From Zopfochytrium polystomum (Eukaryota; Chytridiomycota; Chytridiomycetes; Chytridiales; Chytridiaceae), in the NCBI GenBank assembly GCA_025765615.1, contig JAIVFJ010000229.1, positions 33,469 through 97,468 on the forward strand: DNA of 64,000 nucleotides, read 5' to 3'. Shown in pieces: positions 22,330 through 31,760 of the stretch. Under the pieces are notes generated by a model that made no database searches, had not been told where the DNA came from, and saw only the letters and a program-made list of their open reading frames with translations. The translations under genes were made by a program, and so were the position numbers. The number at the start of each line of letters is the position of its first letter. Position 1 is the first letter of the stretch.

Positions 22330-22650
22330 CCAGGCGGCCGAGGTCTTTGAACTTCCGGCTTCGACGTTCGCTGCGTTCCCGGCGACGCTGCTGCACGACC
22401 GGACCCGCCGGATCCTGGACTTCCGCGACCCGCGATGGCCGCTTTACGCGGCAGTGGCGGTGATGATGGCGACGGGGAGGCGGAGGATGCGTCGACGACG
22501 GCAACGACGATCTGACCCCCGAACGGATAGACCACGACCTCCACTTCCTGACGGTCCCGTCACCGTACGATCCCGCGTGGTCGCTGTCTGCGTTTCTGCT
22601 CGCCGAAGGGGCCGAAAAAGCGCCTTGTACGGCGCCGCTGGGTTCACTCG
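22330..22650 (+). pseudogene. Possible BTB/T1 (KCTD-like) remnant
   Basis: After a plausible acceptor (TTACCCAG at 22326-22333) a frame reads VFELPASTFAAFPATLLHD, like the start of a potassium-channel tetramerisation (BTB_2) domain. Another frame gives LTPERIDHDLHFLTVPSPYD, which resembles its last helix. An Asp/Gly-rich stretch with a frame change separates them. The match is from memory of the family pattern, so treat it as tentative. Confidence 0.3.
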
Positions 22651-23039
22651 ACTGACACAGGAAATCTTGGGCGTCCCGACGACCATTTTGGGTAGGAGGG
22701 GCCCGTCGTCGGCGTCGGCGTCGACGTCGGCGGCAACTCAGGAAAGGCGGTCGGACGGCTAGAAATTTCCTCCTTGTCCATGCCGCAGGCGTGCCGTTTG
22801 CGCTTCGGTGATGCCTCGCGAGACTGTCCGCGTTCTGGAAAGACTCGATGAAGACGGAAACATTTACTTCAAACGACTCGATTACCGACCAGGACTGGGA
22901 GAAACGTGTTTTCTCAATCCTCTCGGAAGAACCAGCTCGCGTTGGAAGACGTGTCGGGTCTTTCGCAACCTCGCTCTGCCTCGCCTGCCAACCGCCCTGA
23001 GGACCTGAAAAAAGTTCCCCGACCAGTTATACACAACAA

Positions 23040-23190
23040 CGCACCCAGGCCATGCAGGACGGAAACTTTGCCCTCTTGCTTGTGCAGGCGTGCAAGTTCC
23101 GCGTCGTTGTCGGAGATGATGTAAGTGGGATGATGACTCGGGACCGGTCGACGATGGACTCGTTTCAGCAGTTGGCCCACTGGCGTCGCC
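23040..23190 (-). pseudogene. Third TIR fragment
   Basis: The nucleotide sequence runs parallel to the TIR exon of gene T2 (49600-49720): CAGGCGTGCAAGTTCC, GGGATGATGACTCGGGA and CGACGATGGACTCGTT all have near-identical counterparts there. Translated on the minus strand it keeps the HKQE spacing of the VCKQE motif, but the frame is otherwise broken and the rest of the domain is missing. Confidence 0.6.
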
Positions 23191-23939
23191 GCTCCGCTAT
23201 GGATGGCCGATGTTTGCGAAAGACTCAACGATCCCGCGCCTTGCTCGTCGACACCAGATCAATCTCGACCGTGATGTCAAAGACAGCCGGGTAACTCCCT
23301 TGCGCAAGTAGTCAGGACCACACCCGCAACCAAGGCGGCCGTTGAACTTTGGACGCCGAGGAGCTGGATGACAAAAGTCCAAGAAACGTGTCAGGTCCCG
23401 CTCGCTTTTCACTCGAACAAACTGGAAAGAGCAGCGTTCAAGAGAACTAACCTTAAGAATGGAACTAAAGCGCATCGGTCTGCAAAAATCTGCAGGCGGT
23501 CGTATCAGGGATGTGACAATTGATGCAGAAGCTGCCTGCGCAGCAGCTCTTTCTGCGGCAGCAACTGCAGATTCAGCTGTGACGGCTGCAGGAATGGCGT
23601 CCGTGGTCTTTTTGTTCTTGGCTTGCCGACGTTTGGATACTACGTTTGGAACTGATGGAGATTAGATGTCGTCAGACAAGCTGTCTGTAATTGAAGTATC
23701 TCCATACATCAGTTTCTTCCTCTGCACTCCTTTGGAGTATCGGGGATAAAACATACGGTCTTCACTTTTCCTGGTTGCATATGCCCACTGAGATGGTGAT
23801 GCTCGGTCTGTCGGGGGAGGGGGAGGTTTCTATGAACGGTGATGATACTTTGGGGCGAGTAAGGCCAGGGGATCCACCTTGAACGTTTCGGCCTCGCGCG
23901 TATGCATGAGGCTTCGCAAGGCAGGCAAAAAAGCTAACA

Positions 23940-24171
23940 TGGCGTGATGGAGGAACGAGATTTTGATGGGGACCGACTATTTGATCAAACTCGGTGCAGG
24001 AAGCCTATTCCAGAGTGCAGTTCTCATAAAAAGGCGAGAAGTTTGTCTAATCCAAGAGAGTAACCAGCTATATCTGTGCAGTTGCGAGAATAGAGTAAAC
24101 TAAACCAACTCACAACTGTTGAGATATTCGAGAACCTGAATAAGGATCTTCATGTGTTGCTTGCTGGGAAC
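23940..24171 (-). pseudogene. Copia remnant, left part (interrupted by the chromovirus)
   Basis: Reading leftwards from 24171, the minus strand encodes KQHMKILIQVLEYLNS, the RT-RNase H connection typical of Ty1/copia Pol (compare KQHL...RVLRYLKGT). After about 25 codons stops and frameshifts accumulate. The other half of the same gene is at 29487-29860. Confidence 0.65.
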
Positions 24172-24176
24172 CTTGC
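24172..24176. other. Left target-site duplication CTTGC
   Basis: CTTGC precedes the 5' LTR and is repeated at 29482-29486 after the 3' LTR, as expected for a 5-bp Ty3/gypsy integration. Confidence 0.93.
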
Positions 24177-24529
24177 TGTTATGAATCACCCTCTGGAAAC
24201 CTCTGGAACCTTCTAGAACATTCCTTCATGGAACCTTCTGGAACCTTCTGGAACCTTCTAGAACATTCCTTCATGGAACCTTGTGGAACCTTCTGGAACC
24301 TTCTTTGCTTTCCTGACTTGTCTTGTTGTCATTGGTATCATTGGTATCATTGTATTACTAATTGCTCTTTCTGGAACTTTCTTTGAGTCTTGACAAGGAA
24401 CACTCTCAAAAGGTATAAAAGGGGGATGGGGGACCTGTCCCATCCCTCAAGTGAATTATTGTTTCCAATACAATCATCACTCCTCTCAGTTCCTTGTCTG
24501 CCTTGTCCTGTCCTGTCCTGTTCCTGACA
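24177..24529 (+). repeat. 5' LTR of the chromovirus
   Basis: It starts TGTTATGAATCACC and ends TTCCTGACA. U3 contains a string of GGAACCTTCTGGAACCTTCT and CTAGAACATTCC units, close to the nGAAn/TTC pentamers of heat-shock elements, followed by a TATA box and an R region. Confidence 0.95.
24414..24459 (+). promoter_or_regulatory. LTR core promoter and inferred transcript start
   Basis: TATAAAA lies at 24414-24420. An RNA starting at 24449, 35 bp from the first T of the box, would begin AAGTGAATTAT. That start is chosen because these 11 nt are exactly complementary to 24532-24542, which explains the self-priming site. The start itself is inferred. Confidence 0.75.
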
Positions 24530-24531
24530 TC

Positions 24532-24542
24532 ATAATTCACTT
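24532..24542 (+). promoter_or_regulatory. Self-primer binding site
   Basis: ATAATTCACTT begins 3 nt after the 5' LTR and is the exact reverse complement of 24449-24459, the predicted first 11 nt of the transcript. No usual tRNA 3'-end complement (TGG...) is present. The fission-yeast Tf1 element primes reverse transcription this way, with an 11-nt 5' RNA end freed by RNase H. Confidence 0.8.
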
Positions 24543-24569
24543 CACCCTCTCCCACTACTCTCTGCCATC

Positions 24570-25493
24570 ATGTCTGACCCAAACAACACCTTCCCTGATG
24601 CAACTGCCTTCCAAGCCTTGATGGACCAATTACAAGCCCTCTCAAGACAGACACACCAACTTCAAGAACAAGTCCTTCACCAGCAGCACCAGCTTCAACA
24701 ACAACTTCACCAACAAGAACATCAAGCTCTTCCCCTGCCTCAAGCCAACCAAGCAAGAGAGCCCAAGGTTCCTAGCCCTGACAAGTTCACTGGGCTGGCC
24801 AAAGACCTTAGGAACTTCATGGCCACTGTGGAGAATGTCATCCTTCTCCAACCTTCAAGATTTCCCAGTGAGCAAGTCAAGGTTCTTTTCACAAGCACCC
24901 TCCTGTCTGGTCAAGCTCAATCATGGTACAGATCTCTCCCAAGCACACCCACCACCCTGCAAGAGCTCTGGGAGGGGCTGGAAGCTACCTTTGGTGACCC
25001 CTACGCATCTTGGACAGCAAGATCCAAGCTCAAGCATATCAAGCAAGGAAAGCAATCTTGTGTGGCCTACACCAACCAATTCAAGCAACTAGCCAGAGAC
25101 TCTGGATACAATGATGCAGCTCTGATGGAGCTGTACCATGATGGTCTCCATGAGTCTATCCAAGACATGCTCTCCCAGTCTCTGCACATCCCTGAGACCT
25201 TGGAAGAGTACATTCTCCTTGCCATCAAGATTGACAACAGACTCTACTCCAAGAGGCTGAAGCAAAGACAAGTAGGAACTCCATCAAGACCTACCCCAGT
25301 TCCTCAAGCTCTCACAGTTCCTGAACCCATGCAAGTGGATGCAGTTGAGACACTTCCTAAGGGTCCTCTGAGCCAAGAGGAGAAAACAAGGAGGGCCCAG
25401 CAGGGACTGTGTTTTTACTGTGGCTCCAAGGAGCATGCTGTCAAGGACTGCCCAAGGAAGAAGCACCCAAACTCCCAGGTCCAGGCTCACTGA
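24570..25493 (+). CDS. gag: Chromovirus Gag
   Basis: 307 residues. The N-terminus has a Gln/His-rich coiled segment (about 20-55) and the middle is a retrotransposon Gag capsid domain (LRNFMATVENV, QAQSWYRSLP, AYTNQFKQLARDSGYND). One zinc knuckle, CFYCGSKEHAVKDC (Cx2Cx4Hx4C, from about residue 281), is near the end for RNA packaging. The ATG at 24570 is the first good start after the PBS. The stop lies inside the overlap with pol, where a -1 shift site occurs. Confidence 0.93.
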   Translation: MSDPNNTFPDATAFQALMDQLQALSRQTHQLQEQVLHQQHQLQQQLHQQEHQALPLPQANQAREPKVPSPDKFTGLAKDLRNFMATVENVILLQPSRFPSEQVKVLFTSTLLSGQAQSWYRSLPSTPTTLQELWEGLEATFGDPYASWTARSKLKHIKQGKQSCVAYTNQFKQLARDSGYNDAALMELYHDGLHESIQDMLSQSLHIPETLEEYILLAIKIDNRLYSKRLKQRQVGTPSRPTPVPQALTVPEPMQVDAVETLPKGPLSQEEKTRRAQQGLCFYCGSKEHAVKDCPRKKHPNSQVQAH

Positions 25494-28400
25494 GGGGCAA
25501 TTCCCTGGAGCCTCCTCCAAGCTGCCCCTGTTTCATCACCACCACCAGCACCACAAACACCTCAGATTCCAAGCCCCACCAACTCACCATGGATGTCAAG
25601 ATTCAACTCTCACCCAAGTCAACCATCACAACCAAGGCCCTTATCGACTCTGGATCATCCTGCAACATCATTGATGCCACCCTTGCCAAGTCTTGTGCCA
25701 TTCCTACGATCAAGAAATCCGCACCCCTCAAGGTCCACTTTGCCAATCATGCTCTGTTCAAGGAAATCAGCCATGAAACCAAGCTAAACCTCCACATCCA
25801 AGACTTTCCACCATCCATGGTCAATCTGGAAGTATTGGATCTTGGCTCACCCACATTCTCTGTCATCCTGGGATTACCATGGCTGCAAGCCCAGAACCCT
25901 GCCATTGATTGGGTCACTGGTCAAGTCCAACCTCCACCAATTGGAACAGTCACCCAAAACTCAAGTCAAGCCCCCAAGTCTCATGCTCTCAAGCCCTTGA
26001 TTCAAGATTCACAGCCAGCCAAGACTCAAGTTCCACAGTTCACAGTTCACAGTCAAGATTCAAGTAGAGCTCATAGAGCTCACAGTCATGGCCATGACTC
26101 TTGTTCACAGAACCCACAGTCAAAGATTCAAGTACCACAGTTCACAGTCCACATTCAAGATTCAAGTTCCACAGCTCACAGTCTTTGCCAAGAACAGAAC
26201 TCTCAGTCAAAGATTCAAGAATCACAGTTCCCAGTCAAGAATTCAAGCCCCACTGCTGAGGAGCACGACAACCTGGACCCATCAGACCTTTTGCTGGCAT
26301 CCAAGCTACCAAAAGAATATCTCCCTTATGCTGATGTGTTTTCCAAGACCAAGGCAGACCTGCTACCAGCTCAGAGGCCTTATGACTGTGAAATCCCACT
26401 CAAGGATGAAACTTGCAGCCCACCTTTCAAGCCACTGTACCACCTCTCTCCACCAGAAGCCAAGGCCCTCCAAGAATACATTGAAGAAATGCTGAACAAG
26501 GGATTCATCCAACCTTCCAAGTCACCAGCTGGAGCTCCCATCTTTTTTGTCAAGAAGAAGGATGGGGGACTGAGACCCTGTGTGGACTACAGAGATCTCA
26601 ATGAGATGACAGTCAAGAACCGCTATCCACTGCCTCTCATCTCTGAATTACTGGACAAACTGAGCCATGCAAGGATATTTTCCAAGATTGACCTCAGAGG
26701 TGCCTACAATTTGGTCAGAATTAAGCCCCAGGATCAATGGAAGACTGCCTTCAGATGCAAATACGGTCACTTTGAGTACTTGGTCATGCCCTTTGGACTT
26801 ACCAATGCTCCAGCTATTTTCCAAGGCATGATGAATGACATCTTCAGGGATATTCTGGACCTTTTTGTCATTGTCTACCTGGATGATATCCTGGTATTTT
26901 CATCTGACACTGCAAGCCATATGGGACATGTCAAGACTGTCTTGGAGAGACTCAGACAGCATCACCTCTATGCAAAGCTGGAGAAGTGTGAATTCCACAA
27001 GACCTCCATTGAGTTTTTGGGGTTCATTGTGTCTGACAAAGGGATCTCCATGGCACCAGACAAGATCCAAACTATTCTTGAATGGAAGGCTCCAAATTCC
27101 ATCAAGGATGTACAAAGCTTCCTTGGATTTTGCAACTTCTACAGAACCTTCATTGCCAACTATTCTGCCATAGCCAAGCCTCTCACTGATCTCACCAAGA
27201 AGACCACCAAGTTTGAATGGACCCCAGCAGCAGAGCAAGCCTGGCTAGCTCTTAAGACAGCAACCACAAGTGCACCACTCCTTAAGCATGTGGATCCCTT
27301 GCTTCCCTTCACCTTGGAAACTGATGCCTCAGACTATGCCCTTGGCGCTGTTCTGTCCCAGCCAAGCTCTCAGGACCCCTCTGCTCCTCTGCATCCAGTG
27401 GCATATTACTCCAGGAAGCTGAACAGTGCTGAGTGTAACTACACAGTCCATGACAAGGAGTTGCTTGCAATTGTGGAAGCATTCAAATTCTGGAGACACT
27501 ACTTGGCTGGTTCTAAAAACATCTCTGTCTATTCGGATCACAAGAACCTCACCTTCTTCAGGGCAAGGAGGTTGCTCAAGCAGAGGCATGCCAGGTGGGC
27601 TGAACTGCTCTCTGAGTATGACTTTAAGCTGTGCTATTCTCCTGGCCACCTTAACACTGTGGCTGATGCCCTGTCAAGAAGAACAGACCTTGCACCTGAA
27701 GGGGGAGATGGTTTCACCCCACCATCCAAGACACACCTTTCATTGCTTCCTGACAGTGTGTGGGCCATTGCTATTTCCAAGGACCCCAAGCCTCACAAGA
27801 TTCAAATCAGCCAAGAAGAGGAAAAACTTGAGATACTCAAGACAAGGCATGATGCAGCAACAGCTGGACACCCAGGAGAGCACAAGACATATGAGCTTGT
27901 TTCCAGAGACTTCTACTGGCCAGGCATGAGGAAGTACATCAAGAACTATGTCAGCAGCTGTGAAACCTGTCAAAGAAACAAATCCAGCAGACACAAGCCC
28001 TATGGACTTCTGGAGCCCCTCCCAATTGCCATCAGCCCTTGGTCATCAATATCCATGGACTTCATTGTGAAACTGCCCCCATCCCATGGATTTGACTCTA
28101 TCCTTGTTGTCATCTGCAGAAGGACAAAGTTGGCCCATTTCATCCCCTGCACTGAGAATATAGATGCACAAGGAACAGCAGACCTGTTTTTGCAGCACAT
28201 ATTCAGGCTCCATGGGCTGCCTCAGTCAATCGTCAGTGACAGAGGACCACAGTTCAGATCTCAATTTTGGAAAGCACTCACAGCAGCCCTTGGAATCAAG
28301 TCTCAACTGTCAACTGCTTATCACCCTCAGACTGATGGACAAACAGAAAGAACAAACCAGACTCTGGAGCTGTATTTGAGGTGCTATGTCAGCTATCAAC

Positions 28401-29128
28401 AGGATGATTGGCCCACCCTCCTTCCACTGGCAGAATTTGCTCTCAACAATTCTCTCCACTCAAGCACCCAGCTATCTCCTTTCTTTGCAACCTATGGCTT
28501 CAATCCAAGAGGAGATCTTCTGGGACAAGAGACCCTATCCAATGTCCAAGCTCCTGCTGCGGCTTCACACTTGCATAAGCTCAAGATCATCAGCACCTTC
28601 CTGGACTCCACCCTGAAGCAAGCCCAAGAAGATGCCTCAAGATTTGCCAACACTCACAGAATGGACCATGACCTTGCTGTGGGTCAGCAAGTTTGGCTTC
28701 TGAGGAAGAACTTGCAGACCAAAAGACCAAGTCCCAAGCTAGACAACCTCAAGTTGGGTCCTTTCAAGATCTTGGAGCAAATCAATCCAGTCACCTTCAA
28801 GCTGGATCTCCCTGCATCCATGAAGATCCACCCAGTTTTCCATGTCAGCCTTTTAGAGAAGTTTGTGGCCAATTCCATTCCAGGCAGAGTTGTTCCTCCT
28901 CCTCCTCCAGTTGAGGTAGAAGGTGAAGAGGAATTTGAGGTTGAACAAATCTTGGATGCCAAGTGGTTTGGAAGAACACTCAAGTTCCTTGTTAAGTGGA
29001 AAGGTTACTCAGATGCTGACAACACCTGGGAACCTGAGTCAAACCTCACTCACTGCCAAGACCTTCTGCTCGAGTTCAAGACCAGGTACCCCACCAAGTT
29101 GCAGAAGAGGCCTAAAAGGGGGAGATGA
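25409..29128 (+). CDS. pol: Chromovirus Pol: protease, RT, RNase H, integrase, chromodomain
   Basis: Open in the -1 frame relative to gag; translation probably enters at 25472, so the first ~20 codons are not used. Residues are counted from 25409: aspartic protease IDSGSS near 80; RT with YLDD near 490; RNase H TDASDYALGA near 637; integrase zinc finger with HPGEHK and CETCQ (about 815-855); catalytic SMDF, SDRGPQF and QTERTN (D, D, E at about 885, 944, 980); and a C-terminal chromodomain VEQILDAKW...VKWKGYSDADNTWEP (about 1176-1225). A chromodomain directs integration to marked chromatin. The TGA stop directly abuts the 3' LTR. No disabling mutation was seen. Confidence 0.95.
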   Translation: MFLLWLQGACCQGLPKEEAPKLPGPGSLRGNSLEPPPSCPCFITTTSTTNTSDSKPHQLTMDVKIQLSPKSTITTKALIDSGSSCNIIDATLAKSCAIPTIKKSAPLKVHFANHALFKEISHETKLNLHIQDFPPSMVNLEVLDLGSPTFSVILGLPWLQAQNPAIDWVTGQVQPPPIGTVTQNSSQAPKSHALKPLIQDSQPAKTQVPQFTVHSQDSSRAHRAHSHGHDSCSQNPQSKIQVPQFTVHIQDSSSTAHSLCQEQNSQSKIQESQFPVKNSSPTAEEHDNLDPSDLLLASKLPKEYLPYADVFSKTKADLLPAQRPYDCEIPLKDETCSPPFKPLYHLSPPEAKALQEYIEEMLNKGFIQPSKSPAGAPIFFVKKKDGGLRPCVDYRDLNEMTVKNRYPLPLISELLDKLSHARIFSKIDLRGAYNLVRIKPQDQWKTAFRCKYGHFEYLVMPFGLTNAPAIFQGMMNDIFRDILDLFVIVYLDDILVFSSDTASHMGHVKTVLERLRQHHLYAKLEKCEFHKTSIEFLGFIVSDKGISMAPDKIQTILEWKAPNSIKDVQSFLGFCNFYRTFIANYSAIAKPLTDLTKKTTKFEWTPAAEQAWLALKTATTSAPLLKHVDPLLPFTLETDASDYALGAVLSQPSSQDPSAPLHPVAYYSRKLNSAECNYTVHDKELLAIVEAFKFWRHYLAGSKNISVYSDHKNLTFFRARRLLKQRHARWAELLSEYDFKLCYSPGHLNTVADALSRRTDLAPEGGDGFTPPSKTHLSLLPDSVWAIAISKDPKPHKIQISQEEEKLEILKTRHDAATAGHPGEHKTYELVSRDFYWPGMRKYIKNYVSSCETCQRNKSSRHKPYGLLEPLPIAISPWSSISMDFIVKLPPSHGFDSILVVICRRTKLAHFIPCTENIDAQGTADLFLQHIFRLHGLPQSIVSDRGPQFRSQFWKALTAALGIKSQLSTAYHPQTDGQTERTNQTLELYLRCYVSYQQDDWPTLLPLAEFALNNSLHSSTQLSPFFATYGFNPRGDLLGQETLSNVQAPAAASHLHKLKIISTFLDSTLKQAQEDASRFANTHRMDHDLAVGQQVWLLRKNLQTKRPSPKLDNLKLGPFKILEQINPVTFKLDLPASMKIHPVFHVSLLEKFVANSIPGRVVPPPPPVEVEGEEEFEVEQILDAKWFGRTLKFLVKWKGYSDADNTWEPESNLTHCQDLLLEFKTRYPTKLQKRPKRGR
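25466..25472 (+). promoter_or_regulatory. Candidate -1 frameshift heptamer CCCAAAC
   Basis: In the gag frame it reads C CCA AAC, an X XXY YYZ heptamer, seven codons before the gag stop. Slipping back one base enters the pol frame (CCC AAA CTC). A 6-bp GC-rich stem (AGGCTC 25483-25488 with GAGCCT 25508-25513) starts 10 nt downstream and could stimulate it, though the loop is 19 nt. Confidence 0.65.
29112..29128 (+). promoter_or_regulatory. Polypurine tract
   Basis: The purine-rich run TAAAAGGGGGAGATGA ends at the base before the 3' LTR and includes the pol stop codon. It is the expected plus-strand primer. Confidence 0.75.
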
Positions 29129-29481
29129 TGTTATGAATCACCCTCTGGAAACCTCTGGAACCTTCTAGAACATTCCTTCATGGAACCTTCTGGAACCTTC
29201 TGGAACCTTCTAGAACATTCCTTCATGGAACCTTGTGGAACCTTCTGGAACCTTCTTTGCTTTCCTGACTTGTCTTGTTGTCATTGGTATCATTGGTATC
29301 ATTGTATTACTAATTGCTCTTTCTGGAACTTTCTTTGAGTCTTGACAAGGAACACTCTCAAAAGGTATAAAAGGGGGATGGGGGACCTGTCCCATCCCTC
29401 AAGTGAATTATTGTTTCCAATACAATCATCACTCCTCTCAGTTCCTTGTCTGCCTTGTCCTGTCCTGCCCTGTTCCTGACA
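29129..29481 (+). repeat. 3' LTR of the chromovirus
   Basis: 353 bp, identical to the 5' LTR except for one C/T near the end (29468). It is followed by the TSD at 29482-29486. Confidence 0.95.
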
Positions 29482-29486
29482 CTTGC

Positions 29487-29860
29487 TGAAACTACCAAGA
29501 TATGAAACGGCTGGGGCAAGGTCTGGTCAAGTGTGTCTTGCAAGGTAGTTGATGCTGCCAACGATTGCCTGGTACAATCTCTGATCTGCAGCTGCTTTGT
29601 CGATCCTACGTGGTTGAAGATTGAGACTACTGGGATGGGCAGTTACTGCAGTGCGGTTGTTGATAAGGTTGGCATGGCGCTGAAGGAACTCCTTGATATA
29701 AGCTTTCTTGTGAAAGAAGATTCTGTTATGGTGATATTCCAGCTGCATATCAAGGATGGTTTTTGATTGCTCCCATTTTGCAGAGTTTGTAACAAGATTA
29801 AACAAGGCAATGGCAGAAGAAGTTTTGCCAGAATCACCAAAAAACAAATATTATTGACTT
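29487..29860 (-). pseudogene. Copia RT remnant, right part
   Basis: The minus strand encodes the end of a Ty1/copia reverse transcriptase: LDMQLEYHHNRIFFHKKAYI, then YQAIVGSINYLARHT, a stop in place of the usual Arg, then PDLA. If the chromovirus and one TSD copy are removed, this frame runs straight into the segment at 23940-24171. Upstream Pol domains are not recognisable. Confidence 0.75.
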
Positions 29861-29979
29861 AGCTTGCTGTGTGGATGATGTGTCAGTCAATCTGACAAAG
29901 GAGGATGCAGTGGCCTCCCAGAAGATCGCACTTTCCTGACAACTGTTTTGATTTAGGTGGCTGTTCAACTCCAGCAGTC

Positions 29980-31190
29980 AGTGCAGTGGTAATGAACTGT
30001 TCCATGTAGATTGGCACATAAAATATGCTGTTGAGGTATATGTTCCTGATATACACTGTGCCAGTGTCCCAGTTGATTCAGGCAGCCATTTCAGCGAGTT
30101 CACAAAGACTATTGATTTGGACAAGAGGTGAGTGAGTTTTCTGAATATCAATGCAATGACACTAAGTGGGGCCCTTAGCCATGAGCCGTTTGAAAGCTCT
30201 CCACAGTGATTCAGGTCTGGAGATTGATCTGGCCACTCAACACAATGAAACCCTTGCTCTTCCAGCCATCCCTTGGTGTATTTTGAAGCGTGCTTGGGGT
30301 TGATGTCTTGCTGAAAGGGATTCCTGCATTCCATCCAGACTGGGGCTAAGAGAATTTTCCAGAATTGTCACATATTGTTCCGAGACCATTATCCCTTCGA
30401 CAAATGCCATTTGCAGCACTCTAGTCCAGGTCATAGTACCCCAAACCATCTGGGAACCGCCACTTAACTTCTTGGTGGGTTGTGCGTGTCGCTCTTGCAA
30501 TGGTTTTCCTGGGATTCTCCAAGCGTAAGCCATGCCATCTGAGCCTTTCGTGTTGATTTTAGTCTCATCAGACCAGATGACAAGCTTAAAATCCTCTACA
30601 GTCCAGTTTTCAAATTTTCGAGTGAAGTCCAAGTGAGCTTTCTTGTGTCTGGGAGATAAGGCTGGCTGTTTTTTTCTCCAAAGTCCTCTCAGACCTGCTT
30701 CCCGAAGCAGGCAGTGCACTGTTTCAGGTGAAACAGTGTCTTCAGTAGTTGTGTGGTGAATTTGGCAAGATGGGCTGCATTTTTTTGCCTTGCCAGAGTT
30801 GATTTTTCTCATGTACAACCGCTTTTTGGGGGATGAGAGCCAGCTTGGGCGGCCTGCTGGTTTGATAGGTGCCTCTGGACGCTTGCTGTTTCAGATTCAA
30901 TCAACAGTGCGACGTCCTGCGTTCAGTCTGGATGCAATTTCGTGACCAGAAAGACCTTGGTCAATGAGATTGATTACATAATTTTTTTTTGTGAGTGGCA
31001 GAGCTTTCATTGATTGGGAGATGACACAGAAGCAAGTGGGAGCGCTTTCAACCATTCCCCATCTTCCTTTCTGTATATATTCTCTTGTTTGGTGGAAAAA
31101 TTGCGTGGGAAAATGGTCATGGGATGGTGAAATCACCTGATTTGTATTTTTTCCCATGATGCATCCACAAAATTGGGCCAATGGATCACT
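29980..31190 (-). pseudogene. Tc1/mariner transposase remnant
   Basis: Three pieces in order on the minus strand. A helix-turn-helix start (VINLIDQGLSGHEIASRLN, about 30900-31000). A central part with PALSPRHKKAHLDF and LVIWSDETKIN, the first catalytic Asp (30380-30820). A distal part with FQQDINPKHASKYTKGWLEE and WPDQSPDLN (29980-30330). The usual QQDN motif is QQDI and the final DD34E/D region is garbled. Several frameshifts separate the pieces. No terminal inverted repeats were found by eye. Dead element. Confidence 0.8.
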
Positions 31191-31760
31191 GATAATTGCA
31201 AGTGCACAGATCGTGTAATTGCGATGATAAACAAATGAAATTTTGTGTACATCTTCTTCATATACAGGGTTGTTGGCCCTGCAAATCTCACAGGCATATC
31301 TTTACTATTGCAGCTGTACTTGCATTCAGCAGCCCAACCTTGAAACATTGGCCCAATTTTGGGAGCGCACAGTACTTGGGAATCTCATATTGGAACTGTC
31401 ATTGTCTCAGTTCTGTTGACCCAAGAAACCTTGCTGCCCTACTGCAACCCCAGTCTGGTGTAATTCTTCCTCTTTGCATTCATTCCCGTTGATTGCAATG
31501 ACAGAGTGCATCAGAGAAGCATCCTTCATCCATGCAGTCGCACATGAACAGGGCACGCCCATTTCAGCAGGCAGCCATGGACTCCAGGCCTTGGAAGTTG
31601 CCCCAACTTTTTGCGTCCCCAACGCAACGCATAGCAAAAAGTCTAAAAGAAGAGCTTGCTGGAGAAAAAAAAATGAAACATTGAAAAAACGTGCAAGAAA
31701 TTTGACAAGGCGTGCTCTCAAATACTGCGACCCGCCCCGACTTCAATCGCAGCCATTGCT

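Larger units (their letters stand above)
24177..29481 (+). mobile_element. Intact Ty3/gypsy chromovirus, Tf1/sushi-like
   Basis: A complete 5305-bp LTR retrotransposon: 353-bp LTRs differing at one position (T at 24516, C at 29468), TSD CTTGC, a self-primer PBS, gag, a -1 overlap, pol with PR-RT-RH-IN-chromodomain, and a purine-rich tract. One difference in 353 bp indicates recent insertion. The element inserted into an older copia gene on the opposite strand. All reading frames are open, so it may be mobile. Confidence 0.95.

Noticed and set aside
22808..23008. Plus-strand frame MPRETVRVLERLDEDGNIYF
   Set aside because: The first 35 residues look protein-like, but no family is recognised and the frame overlaps the flank of the TIR fragment, so there is too little to call a gene.
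29980..31350. Terminal inverted repeats of the Tc1/mariner remnant
   Set aside because: I scanned both flanks by eye and found no convincing pair.
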